The notes under the pieces: generated by a model
Seen by the model: only the letters and a program-made list of their open reading frames with translations
What the model was told of the DNA's origin: nothing
The model's database searches: none
Shown here: piece after piece, positions 21,688-31,187 of the stretch
Layout of the letters: the number at the start of each line of letters is the position of its first letter
How positions within the stretch are numbered: position 1 is the first letter of the stretch
Source: Methylobacter psychrophilus
GTDB taxonomy: Bacteria > Pseudomonadota > Gammaproteobacteria > Methylococcales > Methylomonadaceae
DNA length: 64,000 nucleotides
Reading direction: 5' to 3'
Assembly (NCBI RefSeq): GCF_025583945.1
Contig: NZ_JAOEGU010000006.1
Coordinates: 1 to 64,000 of the forward strand
Translations under genes and position numbers: made by a program

Positions 21688-22959
21688 TTACTCATTCGTT
21701 TCTTCAGTTTTCACTTCTTTTAACAACCCTAGATACCTTACATCAATTTCAACAACTAATTCATTGGCACCGAACTCATCAATATGCTCGTCAATTATTT
21801 TTGCGCAAGTAAATAATTTTGCCCTGATATTACCTTGGTCGGGTCGTAAAAAGCAGCGGCGCTTAACTTTAGTAATCGAAAATAATTCCGCCAGGACTTG
21901 ATAAAGCAGCTCAATACCTGCTCCAGTTTCGGCAGATAGCCAGACTCGAACCGGATTACCGGCATCATCCCTGTCAATGTGTGGGAGAATATTATCCAGT
22001 AAATCAATTTTATTAAAGATTTCAATTTGCCTGACTTTATCAGCACCTATATCTTCCAGAACCTGATGAACTTGATGAATAATCTCATCCCTGTCATCGC
22101 TATTAGCATCAATAACGTGCAGTAATAAATCCGCCTCACTGGCTTCCTGTAACGTCGATTTAAATGCTGCTACCAATTCATGCGGTAAATGGCGAATAAA
22201 ACCTACCGTATCAGCAAGCACAATCTCGCTGCTATTAGGCAGTTGACAGCTACGTAAAGTAGGATCCAAGGTAGCAAACAGCTTGTCTGCGGTATAGATA
22301 TCTGCACCGGTAAGCGTGTTAAACAAAGTGGATTTACCTGCATTGGTGTAGCCAACCAATGAAACAGAAGGCACTTCGGCTTTTTTTCTTTTGCTACGGC
22401 CTTGATGCCGCTGCTTGTCAACTTTATCCAAACGCTGCTGAATTTGCTTAATACGCAAACCTAATAACCGTCTATCGGTTTCTAACTGGGTTTCACCAGG
22501 ACCACGCAAACCAATACCGCCTTTTTGGCGTTCCAAATGCGTCCAACCTCTGACGAGGCGTGTTGACAAATGTTTTAGCTGCGCCAATTCAACCTGAAGT
22601 TTTCCTTCAAAGGATTGCGCACGCTGAGCAAATATATCAAGAATAAGTCCGTTTCTGTCAACGACCCTAACACCTAAAGCGCCTTCGAGATTTCTTTCCT
22701 GGCTGGGGGCAAGCGGGTGATTGAATAAAACAACGTCTGCGGAATGCTCTTCTACCGCCGCCTTAAGCTCTTCAAGCTTGCCTTTACCGACAAAGTATTT
22801 TGAATCAGGACGCTTTCGACTACCGGTGATAACAAAAACAGGATCAGTCCCGGCTGATTTGGCTAATTCTTTTAGTTCTAAAAGATCTTCCTGGCCGGAA
22901 CGAAAAGTTAGATGAACAAGTACAGCCCGCTCACCTGCAGAATCTGGACGATCAAACAA
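21688..22959 (-). CDS. hflX: HflX, ribosome-associated GTPase
   Basis: A 423-residue GTPase that splits or rescues stalled ribosomes. The N-terminal HflX domain holds LFNHPLAPSQERNLE and RVVDRNGLILDIFAQRA; the Gly-rich linker GGIGLRGPGETQLETDRR is diagnostic. G motifs: VGYTNAGKSTLFN (about 206), DTVGFIRHLP and NKIDL. It follows hfq on the same strand, as in the E. coli hfq-hflXKC operon. Confidence 0.96.
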   Translation of the reverse strand: MFDRPDSAGERAVLVHLTFRSGQEDLLELKELAKSAGTDPVFVITGSRKRPDSKYFVGKGKLEELKAAVEEHSADVVLFNHPLAPSQERNLEGALGVRVVDRNGLILDIFAQRAQSFEGKLQVELAQLKHLSTRLVRGWTHLERQKGGIGLRGPGETQLETDRRLLGLRIKQIQQRLDKVDKQRHQGRSKRKKAEVPSVSLVGYTNAGKSTLFNTLTGADIYTADKLFATLDPTLRSCQLPNSSEIVLADTVGFIRHLPHELVAAFKSTLQEASEADLLLHVIDANSDDRDEIIHQVHQVLEDIGADKVRQIEIFNKIDLLDNILPHIDRDDAGNPVRVWLSAETGAGIELLYQVLAELFSITKVKRRCFLRPDQGNIRAKLFTCAKIIDEHIDEFGANELVVEIDVRYLGLLKEVKTEETNE

Positions 22960-23150
22960 TAAAATACTCCATAATGGGGTCTATAAAAAAGCTATTTAGG
23001 GATGGGATAAAGTAACTTGGACATTTTTATCTCAGATTTTTATATCTATTCAACGACTGCAAAAATGCAGAAGCAACAAAGAAAACGGATAAAAAAACCA
23101 GGCAAGGTGTACCAGTTATAAAATTATCATTCCTTGACAACCAGGCATTT

Positions 23151-23393
23151 TCACTCGTCGCTGGTAACGTCGTCATCACGCATAATTTTTACGGATTTAC
23201 TGGGTACGATAGTTGAAATTGCGTGTTTGTAAACCATCTGACTAATGGTATTTTTCAACATAATGACATATTGATCAAATGAATCGACTTTTCCTTGTAA
23301 CTTTATACCGTTAACAAGAAAAATTGATACAGGCGTATGTTCTTTTCTCAGTGTATTTAAAAAACTATCCTGCAAATTTTGACTTTTTGACAT
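23151..23393 (-). CDS. hfq: RNA chaperone Hfq
   Basis: An 80-residue Sm-like RNA-binding protein that forms a hexamer and pairs small RNAs with mRNAs. Sm1 is [20 protein letters not shown] and Sm2 contains the signature [10 protein letters not shown]. The C-terminal tail is short and acidic, unlike the long tail of E. coli Hfq. It heads the hfq-hflX-hflK-hflC series. Its presence makes small RNA regulation likely, which matters for the candidate RNA near 59.1 kb. Confidence 0.97.
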   Translation of the reverse strand: MSKSQNLQDSFLNTLRKEHTPVSIFLVNGIKLQGKVDSFDQYVIMLKNTISQMVYKHAISTIVPSKSVKIMRDDDVTSDE

Positions 23394-23531
23394 CCGATTT
23401 CTCCTTATTATTCTATATATATTACGTTAAAGATAACTGCAATTACAAAGCAATACAAATCAAACTATTTCATTTTGAAACGTGCCGACTTTTATGGTGA
23501 CATATTTTATCAGAGACACCTTGATTACAGT

Positions 23532-23975
23532 CTATTTTATTGCTGTCGTTTTTAATTTAACGATCAGGTATCGATAATCTTCTTCAGCCAGCGCATCACT
23601 TAAAATAAGCAACGTTTTTTTATTGGCAATCTTTATAGATGGGGGCTGAGATCGATATTTAAAGTGCAAAAATAATGTTTGTGTTGTAATAACCGTTGAT
23701 TTCAAAATTTCAATCGCAGCAAAACCCTCCCCTTTTGATAGCTCCCAAGCCAACGCTTCAGTGTACTTAATGGTGTAATTTTCAGTACCCAAGCGCCAGA
23801 CAGTTAACCAATAATGCAAACCAATCAATACACACAGGTTGATTTTGATAGCAAAATCTAACGCATTAGCGATACCGGACACCAAGGCCAGCACGTAAAT
23901 AAAAACCAGTATTTTTTTAAATCGTCTGGAAGGCTTAAGCGCCAACAATAACGTTGTATTATATTCTTTGTGCAT
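23532..23975 (-). CDS. YgfX-like membrane protein
   Basis: A 147-residue protein with two N-terminal hydrophobic helices (about 22-40 and 42-60) and a beta-rich C-terminal half ending in LLILSDALAEEDYRYLIVKL, which fits the YgfX/CptA family pattern. In E. coli YgfX lies beside sdhE and ygfZ. Here ygfZ is the divergent neighbour 133 bases away, but no sdhE-sized gene lies between. The family has been linked to a toxin-antitoxin pair with SdhE and to cell shape; its role is unsettled. The assignment rests on weak similarity plus context. Confidence 0.6.
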   Translation of the reverse strand: MHKEYNTTLLLALKPSRRFKKILVFIYVLALVSGIANALDFAIKINLCVLIGLHYWLTVWRLGTENYTIKYTEALAWELSKGEGFAAIEILKSTVITTQTLFLHFKYRSQPPSIKIANKKTLLILSDALAEEDYRYLIVKLKTTAIK

Positions 23976-24108
23976 ATTTAAAAAATTAAGGCTTATGTAT
24001 CAGTAAAAGATACCAGTAATCTATTTTTTCCCCTTACACCTTTTCACGACTCAAGGCGACTTACTATATAATCAATAGTAATCTTACCGTTTACTATATT
24101 TACCCCCT

Positions 24109-25119
24109 ATGAATCAGAACTGGAAAAATTTTCTACTAAATAACCAAGCAACGTTTAAAAGTGACACCCAAATTACCTTTCCAGCCGCTGCAAATGATAA
24201 CGACAAAACCATTTATCCAATTGCCCATTTGGCAATTTTGACCGTTAGCGGCAAAGATGCAGCCAAACTATTACAGGGGCAGATAACCTGCGATATTAAC
24301 GACATTACCGAGACAAAAAGCAGTTTTTGCGCTTTATGTAATCCCAAAGGTCGAGCCATTACCACTTTTTTACTGGTTAAAAACGGTACTGCTTTTTTGA
24401 TAATTTTACCTGAAGCGCTATTGGAGTCCGTCAAAAAAAGATTGCAAATGTATATTTTACGATCCGATGTCACCTTGACAAACAGTTCCGACCAGTTATG
24501 TTTAATAGGGTTCTCAGAGCCTGAACTACAAACCGAATCTTTATTTGGCACAACACAACAAGAAGTCATTAGCGTTAATTTTTCTAGCACGCACAACCGA
24601 CGACTGATTATTGCCGAAGTCGATAAAGCTATTGCCCTGTGGTCAGAACAGGTTGACCATCAAAACTTTGAGCCAAAAAATTCAGATCAGTGGCGTTATC
24701 TGGATATACTTTCCGGCATACCCTGGCTTACCACTGAAACTTCTGAGGAATTCATTCCACAAATGCTTAATCTGGATCTATTGGGTGGCATCAGCTTTAC
24801 CAAAGGCTGTTATACCGGACAGGAAATTGTCGCGCGCACCCATTATCTGGGCAAAGCCAAAAGAGCGCTATTTTTGGCAGAATCCGATGCGCCATTGATG
24901 CCAATACCTAACTCAACCATTATTGATGACAGCTCAGGCACCGAACAAAATATCGGTAAGATATTGCTCGCACAACACAGCCAATTAGACCCAAAAAATG
25001 AATCATCGCCAGGTAAAATGCTGATCGTTTTACAGGTTTCTGATAGCGATACCCGGTACTTGACATTAAAAGACCAGAATCACCATAAAATCACTTTATT
25101 ACCATGGCCACACTCATGA
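24109..25119 (+). CDS. ygfZ: YgfZ/GcvT-like folate-binding protein for Fe-S enzyme maintenance
   Basis: A 336-residue tetrahydrofolate-binding protein. The family motif KGCYTGQEIVARTHYLGKAK (about residue 230) with its redox-active Cys is complete, and the N-terminal part has LLQGQITCDIND. YgfZ supports repair or assembly of certain Fe-S enzymes. It overlaps the start of the heme A synthase gene by up to 16 bases, suggesting co-expression with respiratory maturation. Confidence 0.93.
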   Translation: MNQNWKNFLLNNQATFKSDTQITFPAAANDNDKTIYPIAHLAILTVSGKDAAKLLQGQITCDINDITETKSSFCALCNPKGRAITTFLLVKNGTAFLIILPEALLESVKKRLQMYILRSDVTLTNSSDQLCLIGFSEPELQTESLFGTTQQEVISVNFSSTHNRRLIIAEVDKAIALWSEQVDHQNFEPKNSDQWRYLDILSGIPWLTTETSEEFIPQMLNLDLLGGISFTKGCYTGQEIVARTHYLGKAKRALFLAESDAPLMPIPNSTIIDDSSGTEQNIGKILLAQHSQLDPKNESSPGKMLIVLQVSDSDTRYLTLKDQNHHKITLLPWPHS

Positions 25120-26102
25120 ATTATCAAGCAGCCTTACGTTTTCGTCGCATCGGTATTCTAACTATTTTTGCGGTTTATATCGTTATTCTTATGGGCGGCG
25201 TGGTCAGGGCTTCAGGTGCAGGAATGGGCTGCCCTGACTGGCCAACCTGCTTTGGATCATGGATACCGCCCACTGAAGAATCACAGTTACCCGCTAATTA
25301 TCATGAAATATATGCTGAGCGCGGCTATCAAAACACCCAGTTTAATCCTGTAAAAACCTGGACTGAATATGTCAATCGATTAGTCGGTGTAACTATTGGT
25401 TTTTTAATATTGTTAACTGCCTGGTCATCACGCGTTTATCTTAAAACCGACAAAAATGTTTTCTATTTGTCCCTGGGTAACTTTTTTCTGGTGGGTTTTC
25501 AAGGCTGGTTGGGATCAACTGTTGTCGCAAGTAACCTGAAGCCGGTCATGATCACATTGCACATGCTCTTGGCTTTAGTCTTGGTCGCCTTATTGATCTA
25601 TACCATTGCCCGATCGCAACGAGACTTTCTCGGTCAGCTTGATACGCAAGCATTACCTGCCAGATTTAAAAGCGTTTTAATCGCGGCAATGATAATGACC
25701 TTATTGCAGGTAGCAATGGGTACTCAAGTAAGAGAAGCCGTTGATTTTATTGCTCGCGAACATATTGAGCGTCAATACTGGCGTGATGATTTCCCCGTTA
25801 TTTTTTACATACACCGGTCTTTTTCTTCGCTTATTCTGTTTACCAACTTATGGCTAATGTGGAAAATCTACCACACTTTTAATAAACATCAACTACTGTT
25901 TCGTACCGGCGTAGCGCTTACCACATTAGTCATTACCGCTATTTTAGCGGGTGTCAGTCTGGACAGACTGGGTGTGCCGGCAATTGTTCAACCCATCCAT
26001 TTAGTCGTGGCCAGCCTGATTTTTGGGGTACAGTTTTTTCTTTATAGTTGCCTAAATTACTCGGAAAAAAACCGAATCTCAAAGCAAACAGCCTCGGTAT
26101 AA
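25104..26102 (+). CDS. ctaA: Heme A synthase, COX15/CtaA family
   Basis: A 332-residue inner-membrane protein with about eight helices that oxidises heme O to heme A for aa3-type oxidases. Conserved elements: MGGVVRASGAGMGCPDWPTC with the extracellular Cys pair (about 31-50), EYVNRLVG (heme-contact region), THREE-type His sites seen as LHMLLALV, YIHRSFSS and PIHLVVASL. The first Met (25104) or the ATG at 25116, which overlaps the ygfZ stop as ATGA, may be the start. The coxBAC genes are not in the window. Confidence 0.92.
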   Translation: MATLMNYQAALRFRRIGILTIFAVYIVILMGGVVRASGAGMGCPDWPTCFGSWIPPTEESQLPANYHEIYAERGYQNTQFNPVKTWTEYVNRLVGVTIGFLILLTAWSSRVYLKTDKNVFYLSLGNFFLVGFQGWLGSTVVASNLKPVMITLHMLLALVLVALLIYTIARSQRDFLGQLDTQALPARFKSVLIAAMIMTLLQVAMGTQVREAVDFIAREHIERQYWRDDFPVIFYIHRSFSSLILFTNLWLMWKIYHTFNKHQLLFRTGVALTTLVITAILAGVSLDRLGVPAIVQPIHLVVASLIFGVQFFLYSCLNYSEKNRISKQTASV

Positions 26103-26118
26103 AAAAGTGATATTGATA

Positions 26119-28290
26119 CTACTTGCTATTAGTTAGAAATATCCTTAACGCTTCAGCCGATAAAGGTCTGCTGAAGTAATAACCCTGCAATTCATCACAG
26201 CCTATAGCATGTAGAAATGCATGTTGATGGGCTGTTTCTACCCCTTCTGCCACTACTTTTAGACCCAAGCCATGTCCAAGTGCGACAATGGCATTGAGAA
26301 TACCGATGTTGGTTGATTCAGTTTCCAGGTTACCGACAAAAATCTTGTCAATCTTAAGCCGATCTACCGGAAAATCTTTGAGATAAGCCATGCTGGAATA
26401 GCCGGTACCGAAATCATCAATGGACAGCGTGATGCCAAGAGCTTTGAGATCATGCAGGGTCTTAATGAAATTTTTGGTGTCGTGAATCAGGTAACTTTCA
26501 GTAATCTCCAGCTCCAGAAATTGCGGATCAAGTTCTGTACTTTTGAGCACTGACTCCACTATCTCGACCAGATTAAATTGACGAAACTGCCTCGGTGACA
26601 CATTGATGGCGACAGGAATGGGGTACCCCAAAAGCTGATGCAACTCTCTGCCTTTGCGACAGGCATTTATTAATACCCAATGGCCGATTTCTTCTATCTG
26701 ACCGGTTTCCTCGGCCACTGGTATAAAGCTCATCGGCGGGATTATTGCCTCACCCGGTGGTTGCCAACGGATCAGTGCCTCAATACCGCAGACTTTGCCG
26801 GTTGCAAAATCCATTTTGGGTTGGTAATGCAACAGAAACTCTTCATTTTCTATCGCACTACGCAGGCGATATTCAATTTCAACCCTCTCGGTCAAAACCT
26901 CGTTGAGTTCACTGCTATAAAACTGGAAATTATTACGACCTAATTCCTTTGCTTTGTACATTGCCAAATCGGCATTTTTAAACAACGTACCGGGGGTAGA
27001 CCCGTCATGAGGATATATGCCGACACCAATACTACAGGAAATAACAAAATCGTAACCCTCAATCACACAAGGATCCATAACTGCCGCAAGAATACGCTGC
27101 ATACTCTCCGTAATATCATCAACACTCTGCATGCTGGTCAACAAGAGTACGAACTCATCCCCACCTAATCGCACCACCGTATCCGATTTGCGCACATTGT
27201 CCAATAATCGTCCTGCCATCGACACCAACAACTCATCGCCAACATGATGCCCCATGCTATCGTTGATGATCTTGAATTGATCAAGATCAATGAAGGCCAC
27301 CGCCACTATTTTGCCGTAGCGGTCGGCAAAGCTCATACATTGTTCCAATCGGTCGGTCAGTAAAGTACGATTCGGCAATCCGGTTAATATATCGTGCGTT
27401 GCCTGATATTGAAGCTGGTACTCGTAGTTCTTACGCTCGGAAATATCTTCGACAGTACCTTCATAGAATAATAATTTACCTTCATTATCAAGGACTCCAT
27501 GTGAGTTTTCGGTAATCCATATAACTTCACCATTTTTGCGGTAAACCTGCGCTTCGAAATTAAGTACTTGTCCATGTACTTTCATCAATTCGGTAAACTC
27601 GGCACGTTTATTGGGATCGACATAAAGCTGCTTCTGGATATCGGAAATACCAAGTACCAAGTCCTGTGTCGAATCGTAACCATAGATTTTGGCCAATGCA
27701 GGATTAAAATCAAGGTACTGCCCGGAAGGTGTGGTCTGATAGATTCCTTCTATGGCATTTTCAAAAATAGAACGGTAACGCTGCTCTGCTTCTTGTGCCT
27801 GCTGTTCACTTTGCTTGCGGCAAGTAATGTCTTGAATAAACCCTTCCAGGGCCTCTAGCTCACCATTTTCATTAAAAAGTGGTGATCCGCTCTCCTGTAC
27901 CCAACGAATATTGCCATCAGCATGCCGGATGCGGTATTCCAAATCAAATTTTTCATTGTTACCCAGAGCATCATTAATACTATCACGCACCCAAGCACGA
28001 TCATCCTCCAGCGTCAGCGCCTCATAACTAATTCGATGATTAAAAAGCAGATCCTCGGCATCATAACCGGTAAGACCAACACAACCCTCACTGACAAAAA
28101 CCATCGTCCAATTCTCATCCAGCAAACAGCAATACATCATGCCTTTAAGATTGCTTATGAGCATACCCAGCATGCGCTCCCTATCTTGCAATAATTTGCT
28201 TAGGCCAGGGCTGAAGCTTTTTGTGATCAAGGATGAATGCATCTTCATTGCGGAGTCAGAAAATAAAAAATTATCGAGTAATAGCTTCAT
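26119..28290 (-). CDS. PAS-PAS-GGDEF-EAL cyclic di-GMP signalling protein
   Basis: A 723-residue cytoplasmic protein without clear membrane helices. Two PAS/PAC sensor domains (about 45-165 and 170-290) are followed by a diguanylate cyclase domain with intact RLGGDEFVLLL and an EAL phosphodiesterase domain with EALIRWQPP, DDFGTGYSS and KIDKIFVGNL (about 460-720). Both catalytic motifs look intact, so the protein may make or break cyclic di-GMP depending on the PAS signal. The first PAS may bind heme, flavin or a small molecule, but the ligand cannot be told. It converges on ctaA. Confidence 0.94.
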   Translation of the reverse strand: MKLLLDNFLFSDSAMKMHSSLITKSFSPGLSKLLQDRERMLGMLISNLKGMMYCCLLDENWTMVFVSEGCVGLTGYDAEDLLFNHRISYEALTLEDDRAWVRDSINDALGNNEKFDLEYRIRHADGNIRWVQESGSPLFNENGELEALEGFIQDITCRKQSEQQAQEAEQRYRSIFENAIEGIYQTTPSGQYLDFNPALAKIYGYDSTQDLVLGISDIQKQLYVDPNKRAEFTELMKVHGQVLNFEAQVYRKNGEVIWITENSHGVLDNEGKLLFYEGTVEDISERKNYEYQLQYQATHDILTGLPNRTLLTDRLEQCMSFADRYGKIVAVAFIDLDQFKIINDSMGHHVGDELLVSMAGRLLDNVRKSDTVVRLGGDEFVLLLTSMQSVDDITESMQRILAAVMDPCVIEGYDFVISCSIGVGIYPHDGSTPGTLFKNADLAMYKAKELGRNNFQFYSSELNEVLTERVEIEYRLRSAIENEEFLLHYQPKMDFATGKVCGIEALIRWQPPGEAIIPPMSFIPVAEETGQIEEIGHWVLINACRKGRELHQLLGYPIPVAINVSPRQFRQFNLVEIVESVLKSTELDPQFLELEITESYLIHDTKNFIKTLHDLKALGITLSIDDFGTGYSSMAYLKDFPVDRLKIDKIFVGNLETESTNIGILNAIVALGHGLGLKVVAEGVETAHQHAFLHAIGCDELQGYYFSRPLSAEALRIFLTNSK

Positions 28291-28853
28291 ATACTTTTAA
28301 TCAAGCAATTTTCAAGCCATATTACCTGCTCCTATGTACGGATAAGGATTGAATTAATATCATTAAAGCTAATGCCGAGGGCATTGCGCAAAGATAGTGC
28401 ATAAAATGAGTATGAATGACTAAAATGGTGCAGATATGTGACAGGAACAAGCTAGTTTGACGATAGCTAAAGCAAATATTTCCGACTTATTTATTATAGC
28501 GGACACTTTTAGAATAATGACTTACGAAGTGTACTTCGAAATATTCCGATCAGCCAAAGATTTGTATTTCAACTTCGATAAGTTTTAGAGGAAAATGTAC
28601 CACTTAATAAGTAGCCTATGGGACTTTAACAATTTTGAAATGAATTCGAAAAATCAGCAGGATTGCTTTTCAAGTGACTTAGCTGATTTATTGCTAATAA
28701 TATACCCGACTTGCTGGTCTTTATTATATATTTACCACGCTGTCAAAATAGTTATGGGCCAGCTACGTGCCTATTTCTCGGCCTCGGTTACTGCTCCTGC
28801 GTCTCTTAAGAGACACCTATTGTTAATGCCCTCGCGCAGTTCAAAATTCGATT
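28291..28853. other. gene-poor region upstream of the GGDEF-EAL gene
   Basis: AT-rich sequence. It holds a short dyad, CGAAGTGTACTTCG (28524-28537), that may be a protein-binding site. A 121-codon plus-strand frame beginning at 28595 has a plausible AGAGGA site before its ATG, but its composition is not protein-like and its end runs through a dispersed repeat on the other strand, so I do not call a gene. Confidence 0.4.
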
Positions 28854-28976
28854 TCACCTTTCACGAGTCATCGCTACGCACCGCCTCCATAATCCACTGG
28901 GATGTTGTGAATACAGGTATTGTAGGAGTAAATATCTGCCCTTACAGTCGCTATCAATAAATAAAAATCCTGCACC
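28854..28976 (-). repeat. diverged dispersed repeat related to bases 127-195
   Basis: The minus strand at 28881-28949 aligns without gaps to plus-strand 127-195 over 69 bases at roughly three-quarters identity. In the shared frame both read D-x-K-x-RYLLLQ-x-L-x-S-x-HP-x-GL. Here the frame continues to a TGA at 28854. Silent differences suggest past coding, but no start or longer gene is present. It may be a remnant of a dispersed element. Confidence 0.45.
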
Positions 28977-29043
28977 ACTTGGTAATGTTGAATCCTGGAT
29001 ATCATCCAAGATTCAACAAAAAAGCTGCAGATTTTTATTTATC
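28957..29043. repeat. long imperfect inverted repeat overlapping a small gene end
   Basis: Outer arms of about 17 bp (ATAAATAAAAATC-CTGCA and TGCAG-ATTTTTATTTAT, one base unpaired) enclose an inner 13-bp hairpin at 28988-29016 (TTGAATCTTGGAT with ATCCAGGATTCAA on the minus strand). The right outer arm contains the stop codon of the small gene at 29035-29130. It could act as its terminator in RNA or be a small mobile element. Confidence 0.5.
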
Positions 29044-29130
29044 ATACTTTTGTTTAATCCCGGAACCGCTTGCAGCGAAACAAAGTAATGCTCCTGCTAC
29101 TCCTAATGATAATAAAATTATTACGCCCAT
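29035..29130 (-). CDS. 31-residue single-pass membrane protein (paralogue of 31420-31539)
   Basis: ATG at 29130 is preceded by GTGGTGATTTTC, a fair ribosome binding site. The protein is almost all one membrane helix (MGVIILLSLGVAGALLCFAA) followed by SGSG and a basic tail. It matches the small gene at 31420-31539 closely: both share AG-x-LLCFAASGS and the same GGTGATTTT leader. A conserved coding pair with conserved leaders argues for a real gene. Function unknown; small helices of this kind often bind larger membrane complexes. Confidence 0.62.
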   Translation of the reverse strand: MGVIILLSLGVAGALLCFAASGSGIKQKYDK

Positions 29131-29450
29131 GAAAATCACCACTTTTTAAAAAAATTCAAATTTATCAAAAAATTATTTCTTACAATTTTTTCCTGTTTCT
29201 GTGTTTCTACATTCCAGATCAACATTAAATACTTATACTCGATACTCAAATTTTTAATTCTTGATTTTAAATCATGCCTTATAATCACAATCTCTATCGT
29301 GTAGCACACAGATATAATAACCAGAACACTTTCATTTATATGAAATCGTCTCAATCAAACTAAAAAAACTTGAACATCAAGTGTTATGTATTCAAGACGA
29401 TAAGCGAGTTCTGCTTGTGGGTACACCACACTGTTAAAGGTAAGTAAAAT
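29131..29450. other. AT-rich spacer between two small membrane-protein genes
   Basis: About 320 bases, very AT-rich. A 72-codon minus-strand frame (29136-29354) lacks a ribosome binding site and is not called. It probably contains the promoter for the gene at 29035-29130. Nothing else seen. Confidence 0.5.
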
Positions 29451-29591
29451 TTAGCCGGGATGCCTCACGATATTGCTAAAAATAGCAACCCCTGCGAACA
29501 AAACGGTTGAAACTATAAATTCGCCAGATATAAAGCCCAATATGCCAGTGATAAACAATAGTCCAATCAAGATATATTTATTTAAACTCAT
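29451..29591 (-). CDS. 46-residue two-helix membrane protein
   Basis: ATG at 29591 (a second ATG lies at 29594) is preceded by GGGGTGAA, a good ribosome binding site. The product has two hydrophobic segments, about residues 6-20 (YILIGLLFITGILGFIS) and 24-40 (EFIVSTVLFAGVAIFSNI), ending in VRHPG. I do not recognise the family. It is on the same strand as the paralogous small genes on either side, but is not related to them in sequence. Confidence 0.55.
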   Translation of the reverse strand: MSLNKYILIGLLFITGILGFISGEFIVSTVLFAGVAIFSNIVRHPG

Positions 29592-30476
29592 CATTTCACC
29601 CCAATAATGGCCGTAAACAAATCAATTAACACCCAACTTGTAGGTGCATAATTTATAATCAAGCACAAGTTGAGCCAATACTTTACTTTTAAAAAAATAT
29701 TTTTTATTTATTCACTATAACAATAAGTTATAAATATTTCGTATCATAATTGATATTGAATCAAGCAATCTATCGTTATAAAGCTATCATTATTACGCTT
29801 TATAAATGTGCAATTACATTCATTTATTGCACCAATAACGTACGTTTATCTTTAGCGATAGTTAAGATATTTCTAAATTATTGCAATAATATGTTATTTG
29901 ATATGTCATTTCAAAAATATGATAATTATTGCTGATAAATAACTCGCTAATTTTCAACTATTTAATACAACTCTATATTTTGTATAAGTCTGATTTGATT
30001 TCCCAAAAGCCCTGTTATTCGTAAGGTACCAATTATCAAAACTGTCCGAAGTAATTTTCAAGAGAATCTCTTGGTAAATTAGTCATGAATGGGGTTAAAA
30101 ATACTATTTTCGATCACTGGATGTAGATTCTACACACAAGACTGAACTTGGTCTGTACGGTAACGAACTGATTGAAAATAAGTTCAAGATACACGTTATG
30201 ATAGTTGATATGACTACACCAAACCGGACACACAGATTAACAATAATACTTCGTGGAAGCTTTTGGTGTATTGAACTGTTATCGTCGATGACTACATGTT
30301 CATATCCTGGAAGCTTCCAGACTATTTTTTCAATCAAAGCAATACTGTCCGAAGTATTATTTGGTAATGCTGGATAAAAGCTAGTGTAAATAATCCTGCG
30401 AGGATTTAGATGTTAAATCATTCTGAGCCTGAAGTATCAACACAATTTCTGACGGGCTTGCTATTTTTCGTGGAGA
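29592..30476. other. gene-poor region with a repeated 13-mer
   Basis: Nearly 900 bases without a supported gene. ACTGTCCGAAGTA occurs twice in direct orientation at 30041-30053 and 30344-30356, framing about 300 bases that contain a 77-codon minus-strand frame (30104-30337) with no motif or ribosome binding site. The pair may mark a small insertion or decayed element. A plus-strand T/A-rich segment at 29690-29950 shows no structure. Confidence 0.4.
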
Positions 30477-31187
30477 TTAACTTTTGGTTTTTAGTGGGTC
30501 AAAGAGCGGTGTTTCATGCCAGTGAATTCTGGCCCCATCAAAATGGTAATCTGCAATGATTGTCAGTGGCCCGCCAATATCAAAAGCACTGTAACTCATT
30601 AAGCTAATATGCTTTATCAAACAGCGCGATACCTCAGCTTGTGGAAATTTATCCAGTCGATCGTTGACTACTTTTGTTGGCCATGATGCACCATAAAGAC
30701 CAACCGTTACGTGAGGAATGTAATTATTAGCACCCTGATGGTTCTGTTGTCCGGTTGAGGTGAGGCAATTACGTAGCGTATAGAGACTGTTCGATGGATC
30801 GTTAACATGAAAAAAAGGCGCCGAGGAAAAACTGGCTAGTGAACCGATTTCGATTTGAAAGGGTTGCAGCTGAACCTTATGTAAAGCCGATAAATGAGCT
30901 GCAAAGTGGCTAGTGCCAAAATCGTCTGTGTATTTTGGTTGGTCGATTAAGAAACCACAGATACTTAAGGTGATATGTGGCTTTCTGTCATAGCCGTCAA
31001 GCAGAAAATCAGCGAGATGTTGTTCAGCGGCAGTTACTTGCCGGCAGACAATCGAGCAGTCCAGATCGATTGCCCAAAATGCATAGCGAGATCGCCCCAA
31101 ATGCCATTCACGAAAGTCCCGACGTATATTTGGTATGGTGTGGCCGCTCTCAAGAAAACTGATACGCGTATCAGTATGGTCATTCAT
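30477..31187 (-). CDS. 2H phosphoesterase superfamily protein (2'-5' RNA ligase-like)
   Basis: A 236-residue protein with two H-x-T/S motifs about 90 residues apart: RKPHITLSICG (about 89) and YIPHVTVGLYG (about 175). This is the signature of the 2H family, which includes LigT/ThpR RNA ligases and cyclic phosphodiesterases. The gene stands alone. The substrate may be a 2',3'-cyclic or 2'-5'-linked nucleotide, but this cannot be decided. The ends outside the two motifs are unlike LigT, so I assign only the superfamily. Confidence 0.78.
   Translation of the reverse strand: MNDHTDTRISFLESGHTIPNIRRDFREWHLGRSRYAFWAIDLDCSIVCRQVTAAEQHLADFLLDGYDRKPHITLSICGFLIDQPKYTDDFGTSHFAAHLSALHKVQLQPFQIEIGSLASFSSAPFFHVNDPSNSLYTLRNCLTSTGQQNHQGANNYIPHVTVGLYGASWPTKVVNDRLDKFPQAEVSRCLIKHISLMSYSAFDIGGPLTIIADYHFDGARIHWHETPLFDPLKTKS

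Noticed and set aside
28595-28960. 121-codon plus-strand frame with a possible ribosome binding site
   Set aside because: Composition is not protein-like and the 3' part is the reverse strand of a dispersed repeat.
30104-30337. 77-codon minus-strand frame
   Set aside because: No start signal or family motif; lies between two copies of a 13-mer repeat.
30041-30356. Insertion sequence flanked by the 13-mer repeats
   Set aside because: No transposase fragment and no terminal inverted repeats inside the 13-mers.
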